This document shows positions 53,427-61,998 of a stretch of DNA of 64,000 nt, one piece after another. Position numbers and translations under genes: made by a program. Where the stretch lies: the NCBI GenBank assembly GCA_016699445.1, contig CP064976.1, forward strand, positions 2,294,001-2,358,000. The letters are read 5' to 3'. The notes under the pieces are model-generated. The model ran no database searches, was not told where the DNA came from, and saw only the letters and a program-made list of their open reading frames with translations. This DNA is from Deltaproteobacteria bacterium (GTDB lineage Bacteria; UBA10199; JACPAL01; GCA-016699445). Every line of letters begins with the position of its first letter. Position 1 is the stretch's first letter.

Positions 53427-54337
53427 GTATCGTCGTTGTTGGAAGTGTTGCTTATGATTCTGTCAAAACACCTTTTGGTGAGGTAGAAAAAGCGTTGGGT
53501 GGTTCTGCTACCCATTTTTCAGCCTCAGCTAGTTTTTTTGCCAAACTTCATTTGATTGGAGTTGTTGGCGAGGATTTTGAAATGAAAGATATCGCGTTTC
53601 TAAAAGAGCGCGGTGTGGATTGTGATGGCATCAAAGTTGAAAAAGGAAAAACCTTTCATTGGAAAGGTCAGTATGGTTTTGATTTGAATACGGCCCAGAC
53701 TTTAGAAACGCATCTGAATGTATTTCTCAATTTTTCTCCTGAAATTCCCGCTCACTTACAAGAAACACCGATTTTGTTTTTGGGAAATATTCATCCAGCC
53801 TTGCAATTAAAAGTCCTGGATCAGGTTAAAAATCCAAAATTAACCGTGCTGGATACCATGAATTTTTGGATCAGTAGTGAGTTGGAAACACTCAAGAAAG
53901 TCATCTCGCGCGTAAAGATGGTGATCATCAACGAAGGTGAAGCTCGTGAACTGACCCGTGAAGCAGCTTTGTTGACAGCGGCTCGTAAAATTCAATCTTG
54001 GGGTCCTGAAATTGTGGTGATTAAACGAGGTGAATATGGAGCCCTTTTATTTTTCAAAGACCATGTTTTTTCAGCTCCAGGTTTGCCTTTGGAGACCGTT
54101 AAAGATCCCACAGGAGCGGGAGATAGTTTCGCGGGAGGTGTAGTCGGCTACTTGGCGATGAAAAATAACTATGATCTGCCGACATTTAAGCAGTCTTTGA
54201 TCGTGGGAAGCACGATGGCATCGTTTAATGTCGAAGATTTTAGTTGTAAGCGTCTTCAGGCTTTGACTAAAAAAGAAATAAGTGATCGTATCCGTTTGTT
54301 TAAAGAGTTGTCACATTTTGAAGAAGTAAAAATCTAG
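53423..54337 (+). CDS. PfkB-family sugar kinase
   Basis: A 304-residue ribokinase-like sugar or nucleoside kinase. The signature is DPTGAGDSFAGGVVGYLAMK near residue 230, whose Asp is the catalytic base. The N-terminal substrate region has GGSATHFSASASFFA. It is translationally coupled to mtnP by an ATGA overlap, so a role in salvage, such as adenosine or methylthioribose-related phosphorylation, is possible but not provable from sequence. Confidence 0.9.
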   Translation: MSIVVVGSVAYDSVKTPFGEVEKALGGSATHFSASASFFAKLHLIGVVGEDFEMKDIAFLKERGVDCDGIKVEKGKTFHWKGQYGFDLNTAQTLETHLNVFLNFSPEIPAHLQETPILFLGNIHPALQLKVLDQVKNPKLTVLDTMNFWISSELETLKKVISRVKMVIINEGEARELTREAALLTAARKIQSWGPEIVVIKRGEYGALLFFKDHVFSAPGLPLETVKDPTGAGDSFAGGVVGYLAMKNNYDLPTFKQSLIVGSTMASFNVEDFSCKRLQALTKKEISDRIRLFKELSHFEEVKI

Positions 54338-54348
54338 AGGTACATTTC

Positions 54349-54654
54349 ATGGAAAGCTTAGGACAGTTTTTGAAACGTGAACGCGAATTTAGAGGCTTTT
54401 CACTCGATGATGTTGAAGGTATGACCAAAATCAATTCGTTGGTCTTGGCTCGTATCGAAAATGATAAGTATGAAGAGCTTCCTACAGGCACTTATTTAAA
54501 AGGTTATTTAAAGCTGTATGCCAAAGCGATTGGTATTAATCTTGAAGATGTTTTGACTCGTTATCAAAATCTTCCCACAGATTCCAAAAAAGAAGTCCAT
54601 CCTTTTCACCAAATCGGACGTTTTGAAGCCAAAGCGTCGTATCTTAAATCCTAA
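54349..54654 (+). CDS. RodZ-like helix-turn-helix protein, short
   Basis: A 101-residue protein with a RodZ-type HTH_25 domain at residues 1-75: SLGQFLKREREFRGFSLDDV and YLKGYLKLYAKAIGI. Full RodZ has a membrane helix and periplasmic domain linking MreB to the wall; these are absent here. It may be a cytoplasmic cell-shape or DNA-binding factor, or be truncated. It sits 11 bases after the PfkB gene and 2 before recO. Confidence 0.85.
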   Translation: MESLGQFLKREREFRGFSLDDVEGMTKINSLVLARIENDKYEELPTGTYLKGYLKLYAKAIGINLEDVLTRYQNLPTDSKKEVHPFHQIGRFEAKASYLKS

Positions 54655-54656
54655 AG

Positions 54657-55362
54657 ATGAAGTCCCACAGTCGTGGACGTGAAGTGGTGACAGAAGCGAT
54701 TGTTCTTAAAGTCCAAACCATTCAGGAAAATGATCTTTGGGTGGATCTTCTCACGCCTCGTGAAGGACGTCTTTGGGGTGTGGCTCGTCATGGAAGAAAA
54801 AGTAAAAAGCGATTTAGTACAGTTTTAGAAGCCTCAAACCATGTGCGTGTCCGTTTTCGTGACAAGGGTGGTGTTGTTTTCTTGGAAGAATCTCAACTGC
54901 AATTAAGCACTAACGGTTTTCCTGAACTGGACTTACCTACGTGGCTTACGTCTTTTTTTATCATCGATCTGGTCCGTGAATTTGTTCCGGAAAGAAATCG
55001 GGATATTGATGTCTTTGAGTTAGTCCGCGATACTCTTTTGGAAATACCATTCTTAAATAGATACGAAAGACTGCGGGTATTGGAAAATTTTGAAAAAGAT
55101 TTTTTGAGCTTGTGTGGTTATGGAGTCAATTTTGAACGCTGTGCCCTCTGTCAGACTGTGGTGAGTGATGAGCAGGATCTGAAATTTTACTTTGTGTATC
55201 GAGAGGGTTCTGTTTTTTGTCAGCACTGTATGCAGGGGAAGGGTGAAGCCACACCTTTTTCGTGAAAAAGTGATTCAGCTCATCCCTCGATTTTTAGAAT
55301 ATCAACTCTCACGTCCCTTAAAGTCACGTAAAGTTTTGACGGGATTAGAAGTTTTTAGTTAA
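54657..55362 (+). CDS. recO: DNA repair protein RecO, one frameshift
   Basis: Repaired, this is 234 residues. RecO helps RecF/RecR load RecA at gaps and anneals DNA. An N-terminal OB fold is seen (VTEAIVLKVQTIQENDLWVD, then EGRLWGVARHGRKSKKRF). A four-Cys zinc motif follows (CALC near residue 162, then CQHC near 192). The frame breaks after CMQ; removing one G from GGGG near 55236 gives HLFREKVIQLIPRFLEYQLS and a stop at 55362. Confidence 0.88.
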
Positions 55363-55372
55363 CCTCATTTTT

Positions 55373-57016
55373 ATGACCTATACCAAAAGGTTTTGGAAAG
55401 CCTACACGACATTCTTAAGCATACTTTTTTCCTATTTGATTTTTAGTTTTTGGAAAAAGATTTTTGGAGAGATGCGTTTGCAAGAAGCTTCTGAAAAGCT
55501 TCATCGTAAAAATGCGCGACGCATCGAAAAAGCGATTTTGGAGCTCAAAGGTCTTTTTATCAAGATGGGGCAAATGCTCTCCATCATGAGCAATTTTCTT
55601 CCACCGGCTTTTACTGAGGGGCTAGAGCGTCTCCAAGACGACGTGCCTCCACATCCTTATGCAGCGATTGAAAAACGTTTTTTAGAAGAGTTTCAAAAAA
55701 CACCCAAAGAGATTTTTCAAAAGTTTGAAGAGACACCGATTGCTTCGGCATCTTTGGGGCAGGTGCATGTGGCTTATTTAAAAGATGGCACGAAAGTCGC
55801 TGTCAAAGTGCAGTATCCGGAAATTGATGAAATCGTAAAAGATGACTTGGTAATTTTGAGGCGGATTTTTGCAGTTCTTCATCTTATTTTGCCAGCTTAT
55901 GGTTTGAAGAGTGTTTTTGAAGAAATTTCTGAAGTAGTTTTAAAAGAGCTCGATTATCAAGTCGAAGCTCAAAACATTGAAGCTTTTAGGAAAAATTTTG
56001 CTGATCAAAAGACAATTTTGTTTCCTGAAGTTTTTTCAGAACTCTCTTCCAAAAAAGTCCTCACTCAAAAATTTGTAGAAGGCTTCAAAGTCTCTTCAGT
56101 GCAACAAATCGAAAAAGAAGGTTTGGATTCTAGAGAGATTGCCACGCAGCTTATTCATGCTTTTTGCAAACAGATTTTTATCGATGGTCTTTATCATGCG
56201 GATCCTCATCCTGGAAATATTTTGATTCGAAAACAAGACGGTTCATTGCAAATTATCCTTTTGGATTTTGGTGCGACAGCCACGATTTCAGAAAATATGC
56301 GTCACGGGATTACAAGCTTTGCAGAAGGTTTGATTCGTCGTGATACCAAGCTCTTGGCTTCAGCCATGCGTGAGATGGGTTTTGTAGCAAGACAAGATAG
56401 TTTCGATCCTTTTGAGGATTTGGTCGAATATTTTTATTCTAAACTCGCTAATCTCAAAATTGAAAATTTTCGAAAGCTGAATATTTCGGAAATTCACAAT
56501 CTCGAAGACATTCTTGAGCTTAAAAAACTCAAAATTAGTTTTAGAGATTTGATGAATTCGTTTCATGTGCCCAAAGATTGGATTTTGCTAGAGAGGACTC
56601 TACTCTTAGCGATGGGTCTTTGTGCTCATTTGGCTCCGACTTTAAATCCCATCGAAATTGTTTTGCCGTATGTGGAGCAGTTTGTGTTGAAGGATCGTAC
56701 TTTTACGGAAGTGGTGGTGGAGCTAACGAAACAAGTGGTCTTGTCTTACATTCAGCTTCCCCACGAGCTTCATAAAACGCTGAAACGTTTAAACGATGGC
56801 ACTCTCTCGATGGAATCCAAAGGCCTCGAACGTCACACTCGTCAGATGTATGCTTTGGGACATCAATTTCTCTATGGGTTTTTGAGTCTGGCAAGTCTCG
56901 GTCTGTCATTCCATTGGGGGGGGCAAGGTTTTTCTGATTATTCAGCCTACGCTCTCTATGGGGCTGGTTTTTTCACCAGTGTTTTGGTCATTTCATTTTT
57001 TAGGAATCGTTTATGA
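55373..57016 (+). CDS. ABC1/UbiB-family atypical kinase
   Basis: A 547-residue UbiB/ADCK-like protein. Motifs are the KxGQ region (LFIKMGQMLSIMSNFLP), the Ala-rich loop (IASASLGQVHVAYLK), KVAVKVQYPEI with the Lys, YHADPHPGNILIRK and the LDFGATATI metal-binding motif. The C-terminus has two membrane helices. The family supports quinone biosynthesis or lipid transport rather than classic protein phosphorylation. Its stop overlaps the TonB-like gene by 4 bases. Confidence 0.93.
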   Translation: MTYTKRFWKAYTTFLSILFSYLIFSFWKKIFGEMRLQEASEKLHRKNARRIEKAILELKGLFIKMGQMLSIMSNFLPPAFTEGLERLQDDVPPHPYAAIEKRFLEEFQKTPKEIFQKFEETPIASASLGQVHVAYLKDGTKVAVKVQYPEIDEIVKDDLVILRRIFAVLHLILPAYGLKSVFEEISEVVLKELDYQVEAQNIEAFRKNFADQKTILFPEVFSELSSKKVLTQKFVEGFKVSSVQQIEKEGLDSREIATQLIHAFCKQIFIDGLYHADPHPGNILIRKQDGSLQIILLDFGATATISENMRHGITSFAEGLIRRDTKLLASAMREMGFVARQDSFDPFEDLVEYFYSKLANLKIENFRKLNISEIHNLEDILELKKLKISFRDLMNSFHVPKDWILLERTLLLAMGLCAHLAPTLNPIEIVLPYVEQFVLKDRTFTEVVVELTKQVVLSYIQLPHELHKTLKRLNDGTLSMESKGLERHTRQMYALGHQFLYGFLSLASLGLSFHWGGQGFSDYSAYALYGAGFFTSVLVISFFRNRL

Positions 57017-57868
57017 AACGCAATCACGATCCGATTCTTCTTTTTTTAATTTTCTCGATTCTTTTTCATCTGGTTATTTTTCTCTTTGGTTTAGGTCCTG
57101 CTTCAAAACTGGCTGATCTCTTGGAAAAGAAAAAAGAAGAGGCTCCTGTAGAATTTACTATTTTGGATAAAAACCAATACAAGATTGCCGATATCCAAAA
57201 ACCTGAAAAAGAAGAGCGGCCGGACAAGGCAAATTTTGTCGGCCTGTATGATTCTCGTGTGGAAGAAGAACAAGTAGCTCCATCCCGACGTCCTTCATCA
57301 GGATCAGGTCAAGAGTCTATTCCCGAGAAAAAAACAGAAACGACTAATACAGAGACAACTAAGAAAGATGAAGGGCAAAAAGAAGAAGGTGAGATTCCCA
57401 CTAAAAAAAAAATTAGCCCAGAAAGAACCTGAAAAAACTGAAACACCGAAAAATTCCGGAGGCTCGGGCTTGAATGATTTTATGGAGTCGGGCCTTCCTG
57501 AAGATTATTTTCCCAATTACAAAGTAGGGGAGCACACGTATCTCAGTGTTCTACGCTTCCCCAAAGTCAGCTATTTTGTGCGCTTGAAGAAGATTTTTAA
57601 TACAACGTGGAACCCTCGCTCTGCCTTGATGTATTCCGGCATGAATCAACTCGCCAAAGGGCAGGTCGAAGTGGTGCTGGGTTTAAGTGTCGACAAGGAT
57701 GGTAATCTCGCTGAAATGTTCGTGATCAATTCTTCAGGCTTGCCTTTGTACGACCAAGAAGCCCAACGTACGATCAAGGATTCCTCACCTTTTGCAGCGC
57801 CTCCCAAAGAACTCCTCGACGCATCCTCTCGATTGCGGATGGTATGGACGTTCACGGTTTATATGTGA
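57013..57868 (+). CDS. TonB-like energy transduction protein, one frameshift
   Basis: Repaired, this is 284 residues. It has one N-terminal membrane helix (PILLFLIFSILFHLVIFLFG) and a long charged Lys/Glu/Thr-rich linker spanning the periplasm. A C-terminal TonB-type domain follows (AKGQVEVVLGLSVDKDGNLA, then LYDQEAQRTIKDSSPFAAPP). One extra A in a run of ten (57402-57411) breaks the frame inside the linker. No ExbB/ExbD or TonB-dependent receptor is nearby. It could act in gliding- or AgmX-like systems as well. Confidence 0.85.
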
Positions 57869-58023
57869 TTTTGATGACGACCAAAATCAAACCCATGATT
57901 CCGTAATTCGAACCTAGGCTAATATTAGTTAGCAGTTTTTCCTTTTAAATTAATCTTAAATCATCTGGCATCGCCATTGCTCTCATCAATAGCTTGAATG
58001 GTTCTAGTTAAGCATTGCAACTA

Positions 58024-58039
58024 ATAACAATATTGTTAT
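58024..58039. promoter_or_regulatory. 16-bp perfect palindrome upstream of the XRE regulator
   Basis: ATAACAATATTGTTAT is a perfect palindrome, 63 bases before the XRE start and just upstream of a 17-codon frame starting at 58047. It is a candidate XRE operator. The 233-base region from 57869 holds no other recognisable gene. Confidence 0.65.
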
Positions 58040-58101
58040 AATTGCTATGGAAGTAAAAATATTAAAACAAGTTGTCGGTGAAATAGAGGTCGAAGCTTAG
58101 G

Positions 58102-58401
58102 ATGAAAAAAAAGAAGAAAAACCACTTAAGCTTGGATCAGTTTGGAACAGCCATCGGCCTTTCCCACTGGGAAAAAGAACTCGTGCGGCAAAAGAATAAA
58201 GCTATCGAAATCCTCAAGTCTGCCCGTGTGAAGAAAAAGATTTCACAAGCGCTTTTAGCAGAAAAGTTGGGGACTCATCAGCCGGCTATTGCAAGGATGG
58301 AATCGGGTCAGGTGGGTGATATCAGTTTTGATTTTTTGGTGCGTGTGGCTTTGGTGTTAGGTGTTTCCTTGGAAATTTCACCTCTCAAGCGCGCAGCTTA
58401 A
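58102..58401 (+). CDS. XRE-family transcriptional regulator (antitoxin-like)
   Basis: A 99-residue protein. After a Lys-rich N-terminus, a helix-turn-helix of the XRE/HigA type spans about residues 38-92: KKISQALLAEKLGTHQPAIA and RVALVLGVSLEI. Such proteins are often antitoxins, but no toxin gene lies beside it; only a 17-codon frame (58047-58100) starting MEVKILKQVVGEIE precedes it. A perfect palindrome upstream suggests autoregulation. Confidence 0.85.
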   Translation: MKKKKKNHLSLDQFGTAIGLSHWEKELVRQKNKAIEILKSARVKKKISQALLAEKLGTHQPAIARMESGQVGDISFDFLVRVALVLGVSLEISPLKRAA

Positions 58402-58441
58402 TCCATAAATATCTTTTCATTGACGCTATCCTTCAAATCAT

Positions 58442-58459
58442 AAAATGAATACTCATTCA
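58442..58459 (+). promoter_or_regulatory. FadR-like operator upstream of the thioesterase
   Basis: AAAATGA-ATAC-TCATTCA matches 16 of 18 bases of the site overlapping the TetR start (46324-46341). It lies 20 bases before the thioesterase ATG. It is probably a second target of the FadR-like regulator. Confidence 0.65.
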
Positions 58460-58479
58460 TTTTCTAATAGGAGGTAGTC

Positions 58480-59010
58480 ATGTCTCGACGAATCCGTGTC
58501 CTTTGGACTTTTTTTAGGGCCTTCTTCCGTACCAAAATCACCGCTCTTGATGAATCTCTCATGCCGATCACGGTGCGCTTTTCGGAGATCGACGTGCGTC
58601 GCCTTAACCACTCCCTCTTCACATTTTACGGAGAGCTTGCCCGATTGGACTTCATGATCCGCTGCCGGCTCATCGGCTGGATGTGGAAGGAAAAATCTTA
58701 CACCGTCATCGCCTCCGAATCCATCCGCTACCTGAAGCCCGTTCAGCTCTTTCAAACTCTTAACGTGCGTACCAAACTAATCTGCTGGGACGAGAAGTGG
58801 ATGTATGCGCATCACATTTTTGAAAGCGATCAAGGCGTCGTTGCTGTGATGATTTTAAAAGGTCTCTTCACCGGTCCTCAAGGAATTATCCCCACATCTC
58901 ATGTATTAAGAGCTTTAAACCTCCCGCCTGAATCACCAGCATTTCCCAATATGATTCAAGAATGGCAAGCCAGTGAGACAGCGATGGTCTTAAGTTTAGC
59001 AAAGAAATAA
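58480..59010 (+). CDS. Hotdog-fold acyl-CoA thioesterase-like protein (THEM6-like)
   Basis: A 176-residue protein with a hotdog fold, probably acting on acyl-CoA. The N-terminus resembles 4HBT proteins (VRFSEIDVRRLNHSLFTFYG, then ARLDFMIR), though the usual catalytic Asp-x-x-x-H-x-N pattern is altered. The C-terminal sheet region includes VAVMILKGLFTGPQG. A strong AGGAGG precedes the ATG, and a FadR-like box lies upstream, tying it to fatty acid metabolism. The substrate is unknown. Confidence 0.75.
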   Translation: MSRRIRVLWTFFRAFFRTKITALDESLMPITVRFSEIDVRRLNHSLFTFYGELARLDFMIRCRLIGWMWKEKSYTVIASESIRYLKPVQLFQTLNVRTKLICWDEKWMYAHHIFESDQGVVAVMILKGLFTGPQGIIPTSHVLRALNLPPESPAFPNMIQEWQASETAMVLSLAKK

Positions 59011-59083
59011 TTGCTGTTTCTTGTAATTTTTTCCGAAACCTTATTTTAGTGGAGGCGATAGATATTCAACGAAAGAGGTATTT

Positions 59084-60352
59084 ATGACTTTTAGGCTCAA
59101 TGTTGCCGAAGCTGCCCGTAATTTAACAGCATTTTCTAGTTCTCAGTTAGATTTTAAAGGGCTGTCACCCAATGCTCATATCGCTTTACAAGTGGCCCCT
59201 GAAACGAGGCCTCTTTACACAGCATATCGAGTGGGATACGGAGACCCTGCTCTTAATATACAAGCTCTAAGGAGACGTGCTGCAGCTATTGCGGTGACTT
59301 TAAAAGATCGAGTAGGTTCATCTTCGACGGCAGTACAATTAGCTACTTTTTTTGACCAATTTTCCAAGCAGACCCCTGCATTGTTGAGTGCCGCTATTTT
59401 AGGTGGGGCAGAAGAATATGTCTCAAATGAGTTGCCCGTAGCCATTGGTGGTGTTTTTGCTTTTGAAGGTGGTGGGCATGCGCTTATTACTCAAGATACT
59501 CGTTTTATGAACCCTTTGGATCAAGTGGTGCCGTTAAACTTAGCATTTGCTTATGAACCTCTTCTCCAACCTGGTATTATGAAACTTCCTCTTTCTCAAG
59601 AGTGGGAAGAAATGAGACAAAACTATCAGTTGTGGAAAGATAATGCGTGCCAAGCAGCAAAATGGGGAAGGCCTATTGAGTTTAACAATATAAAAAATGG
59701 TTTTACATACAAGGGGGGGCATTCCGTTAGTACTGTCACTCAAAACAGCTCTCTTCGGTCTATTATCTCATGTCTTGCAGCCGATGGTTATCATGGGTAC
59801 GCCTCAATTCGCGAGACTCGTTATGGCGTAGAAGATAAAAAATGGATTTCCCAGGCTGGTCTAGAATTTTGTGAAACTGATCGATCACGTCTTCCTGTAT
59901 TGCATAGTTGGCATAGTCGCCAATCCGAAATAGCTGATGATAGTGGTTGCCTTTTATTCGATCCCCAAAAACCAAATTTCCTTTTTATGGCGGGTGCTGT
60001 CTGGATGTTTCAAGGCTTGTCGCTAGACATCAATAATCTTCCTTTTGATATGTTGGGTAGTTTTGTAACGGGGGTAAAAGCTGAACTAGAAGGGCGATCG
60101 AATGGTCACGTAAGGTATGAAGATCCTCGAGCACTTTATAATCTCAATCAATTTATCCCCGAAGGAAAAAGACAACTGACCTCTTTAGAATTCCATTTTG
60201 ACAGAGCGCATGTGCCTGGTGCGCCAGCAGATTTACCCTTCGAATGGGGAATAAAAGGGGATAATGGAGTCAGTATTGTTTCGGTACCTGTGACTGAAGC
60301 CACAGCTCCGCAAACTCTCGCATGGATGACTCGTGAAGGGGCTGTGATATAG
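59084..60352 (+). CDS. Unknown protein, 422 residues
   Basis: Unrecognised. There is no signal peptide or membrane helix. The first 130 residues are Ala-rich and helical, the rest mixed. Notable are a Gly-rich segment (GGVFAFEGGGHALIT) and several Trp and His residues (LPVLHSWHSRQSEIADDSG). It has a proper AGAGG ribosome-binding site and is followed 157 bases later by another unrecognised gene in the same direction. Confidence 0.65.
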   Translation: MTFRLNVAEAARNLTAFSSSQLDFKGLSPNAHIALQVAPETRPLYTAYRVGYGDPALNIQALRRRAAAIAVTLKDRVGSSSTAVQLATFFDQFSKQTPALLSAAILGGAEEYVSNELPVAIGGVFAFEGGGHALITQDTRFMNPLDQVVPLNLAFAYEPLLQPGIMKLPLSQEWEEMRQNYQLWKDNACQAAKWGRPIEFNNIKNGFTYKGGHSVSTVTQNSSLRSIISCLAADGYHGYASIRETRYGVEDKKWISQAGLEFCETDRSRLPVLHSWHSRQSEIADDSGCLLFDPQKPNFLFMAGAVWMFQGLSLDINNLPFDMLGSFVTGVKAELEGRSNGHVRYEDPRALYNLNQFIPEGKRQLTSLEFHFDRAHVPGAPADLPFEWGIKGDNGVSIVSVPVTEATAPQTLAWMTREGAVI

Positions 60353-60509
60353 AGAACTCCGGTGACACACGACTGAACCGAATGGTTTGTTTTAGAATTG
60401 CCATCGGACTTCCCGCTGAGGAAAAGAGCTCGTTCATCGTTTAAATAGTTACTCATGTTGCCTCTCAGTAATTCCGGGAACATACCATGTATCATTTAAA
60501 GGAGTATTT

Positions 60510-61769
60510 ATGAATATTCGACAATCTGTGCAGAGAGCACACGAGCACAATCATGATGATCAAATAACAAGAGATGAATTTGATGGGCTATATCATGATA
60601 TTGAAGAGTCCATTGGTGATGAGAACGGTCCTAATACAACTGAAGATTGGCAAGCGTTAAGTCAGGCCCATTTTGTTAATGATAGTGAAAGAACTTTTTT
60701 TTTGAGTGGTTTACAAAGGAGATTCCAAGCACTCATAAGTCGAGAGATGAATGTTAGAATTGCTCATGCTTCTCCCAGCTCTCTATACCCAATTCAAGAG
60801 CATGTAATAAATGGTAGAGGACGCCTCACCACTTCTGAGTCTGTCTGCGCACAGTCCAGAGAGTCGACAGGCTTCGAAGTGGCTTCTGGTATAGCCAACT
60901 CACTTGGTTGCTTTGCTGATTCTGTATTGTTTTGGAACAGAAACTCACAGTATTGCCGATCTTCAGTTCCTGAAAATATTTGTACAGTATACCAAAATGT
61001 TTCACATCCGACACCTCTTTCAGAAGCTGTTGTCTCGCTCTTTCCTTCAAACTGGACAGTGACAGTCAATGAAGAAGGGGCTCATATTTTATTTCCTGGT
61101 CAAGCAGAAGGTGATTCTAACATTCAACCTGTTCAAGTGAGTTTTAGGAGTGTACGGGAATCAGTTGATCTAGAAGTAAATAGGGTAGCTGCAATTCGTT
61201 GGCAGGGAACTCAACGATCTATTTTAGCTGAAGAGCGTAGAATGCTCAGGCCATACAATGATTTAATAACTTTGGGAGTTTTTGGTGGATTTGGAAATGT
61301 TTTAGAAGCTGGTCTTTCCGTACAAATGAAAAGCTCCTTCCATCCTCGACTTTATGATTTTAATTTACCTGTAAATAGGTCTTTAGATCCACAAAACCGG
61401 TTTAATTTACGACATGGAGCGACACTAACAGTAGGGTATAGATTTCCTTTAGTTGAGAGTATTAGAGATCACTTTTTTGCAGCAGGGATTGCTTATTCCT
61501 TGTCTAATGTATGGACAACATTTCGCACGAGCCAGGATGTCCATGTTAAGGATTTAGCCTTCTCGTCGGGAGCCAATGTTTGGTCTAATTTTGGGCAGAC
61601 GACATATATTGAACCTTTTTTAGAGGTATTATTTTCGGAAGATGGAAACTCTTTATCAGGCGCTTTTCATTTTGGAGTTCCTGTTAATGCCTCAACAGGA
61701 GACCCTATTTTTTATTTAGCTCTACGCTTTCATCTGAATCCAATCAGAATAAATCATGGGTCAGAATAA
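60510..61769 (+). CDS. Unknown protein, 419 residues, EF-hand-like N-terminus and beta-rich C-terminus
   Basis: Unrecognised. An acidic, His-rich N-terminus (HEHNHDDQITRDEFDGLYHD) resembles an EF-hand-like calcium site. The C-terminal 170 residues show barrel-like alternating strands with aromatic residues (GATLTVGYRFPLVESI), but no signal peptide is visible. Several Cys lie around residues 112-160. AAAGGAG precedes the ATG. A REP-like repeat follows. Confidence 0.65.
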   Translation: MNIRQSVQRAHEHNHDDQITRDEFDGLYHDIEESIGDENGPNTTEDWQALSQAHFVNDSERTFFLSGLQRRFQALISREMNVRIAHASPSSLYPIQEHVINGRGRLTTSESVCAQSRESTGFEVASGIANSLGCFADSVLFWNRNSQYCRSSVPENICTVYQNVSHPTPLSEAVVSLFPSNWTVTVNEEGAHILFPGQAEGDSNIQPVQVSFRSVRESVDLEVNRVAAIRWQGTQRSILAEERRMLRPYNDLITLGVFGGFGNVLEAGLSVQMKSSFHPRLYDFNLPVNRSLDPQNRFNLRHGATLTVGYRFPLVESIRDHFFAAGIAYSLSNVWTTFRTSQDVHVKDLAFSSGANVWSNFGQTTYIEPFLEVLFSEDGNSLSGAFHFGVPVNASTGDPIFYLALRFHLNPIRINHGSE

Positions 61770-61798
61770 GAGATAGCGATACTATAACCAGTGTGACC

Positions 61799-61951
61799 GG
61801 TGCCAGGCACCTGGCTAAATAATTGTTAATTGCTGTAACCCGATGCTGTCATTGCGAACGAAGTGAAGCAATCTCCCGGCGATTATTGTGAGATCGCCAC
61901 GCCCTTCGGGCTCGCGATGACACTCAGGAAAAATCAACTGCGGAATTTTGG
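61799..61951. repeat. GGTGCCAGGCACC palindrome and REP-like repeat, copy B
   Basis: A 13-base palindrome at 61799-61811 matches 10074-10086. From 61847 a REP-like hairpin (TGTCATTGCGAACGAAG onward) runs to 61951. Its last 64 bases (61888-61951) are an exact inverted copy of 44099-44162, while the distal arm differs. Both lie between two plus-strand unknown genes. Confidence 0.9.
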
Positions 61952-61998
61952 TAAAAATAAACTCGAAACTTATTTTACAATAGTGTCGATAGTAGCTC

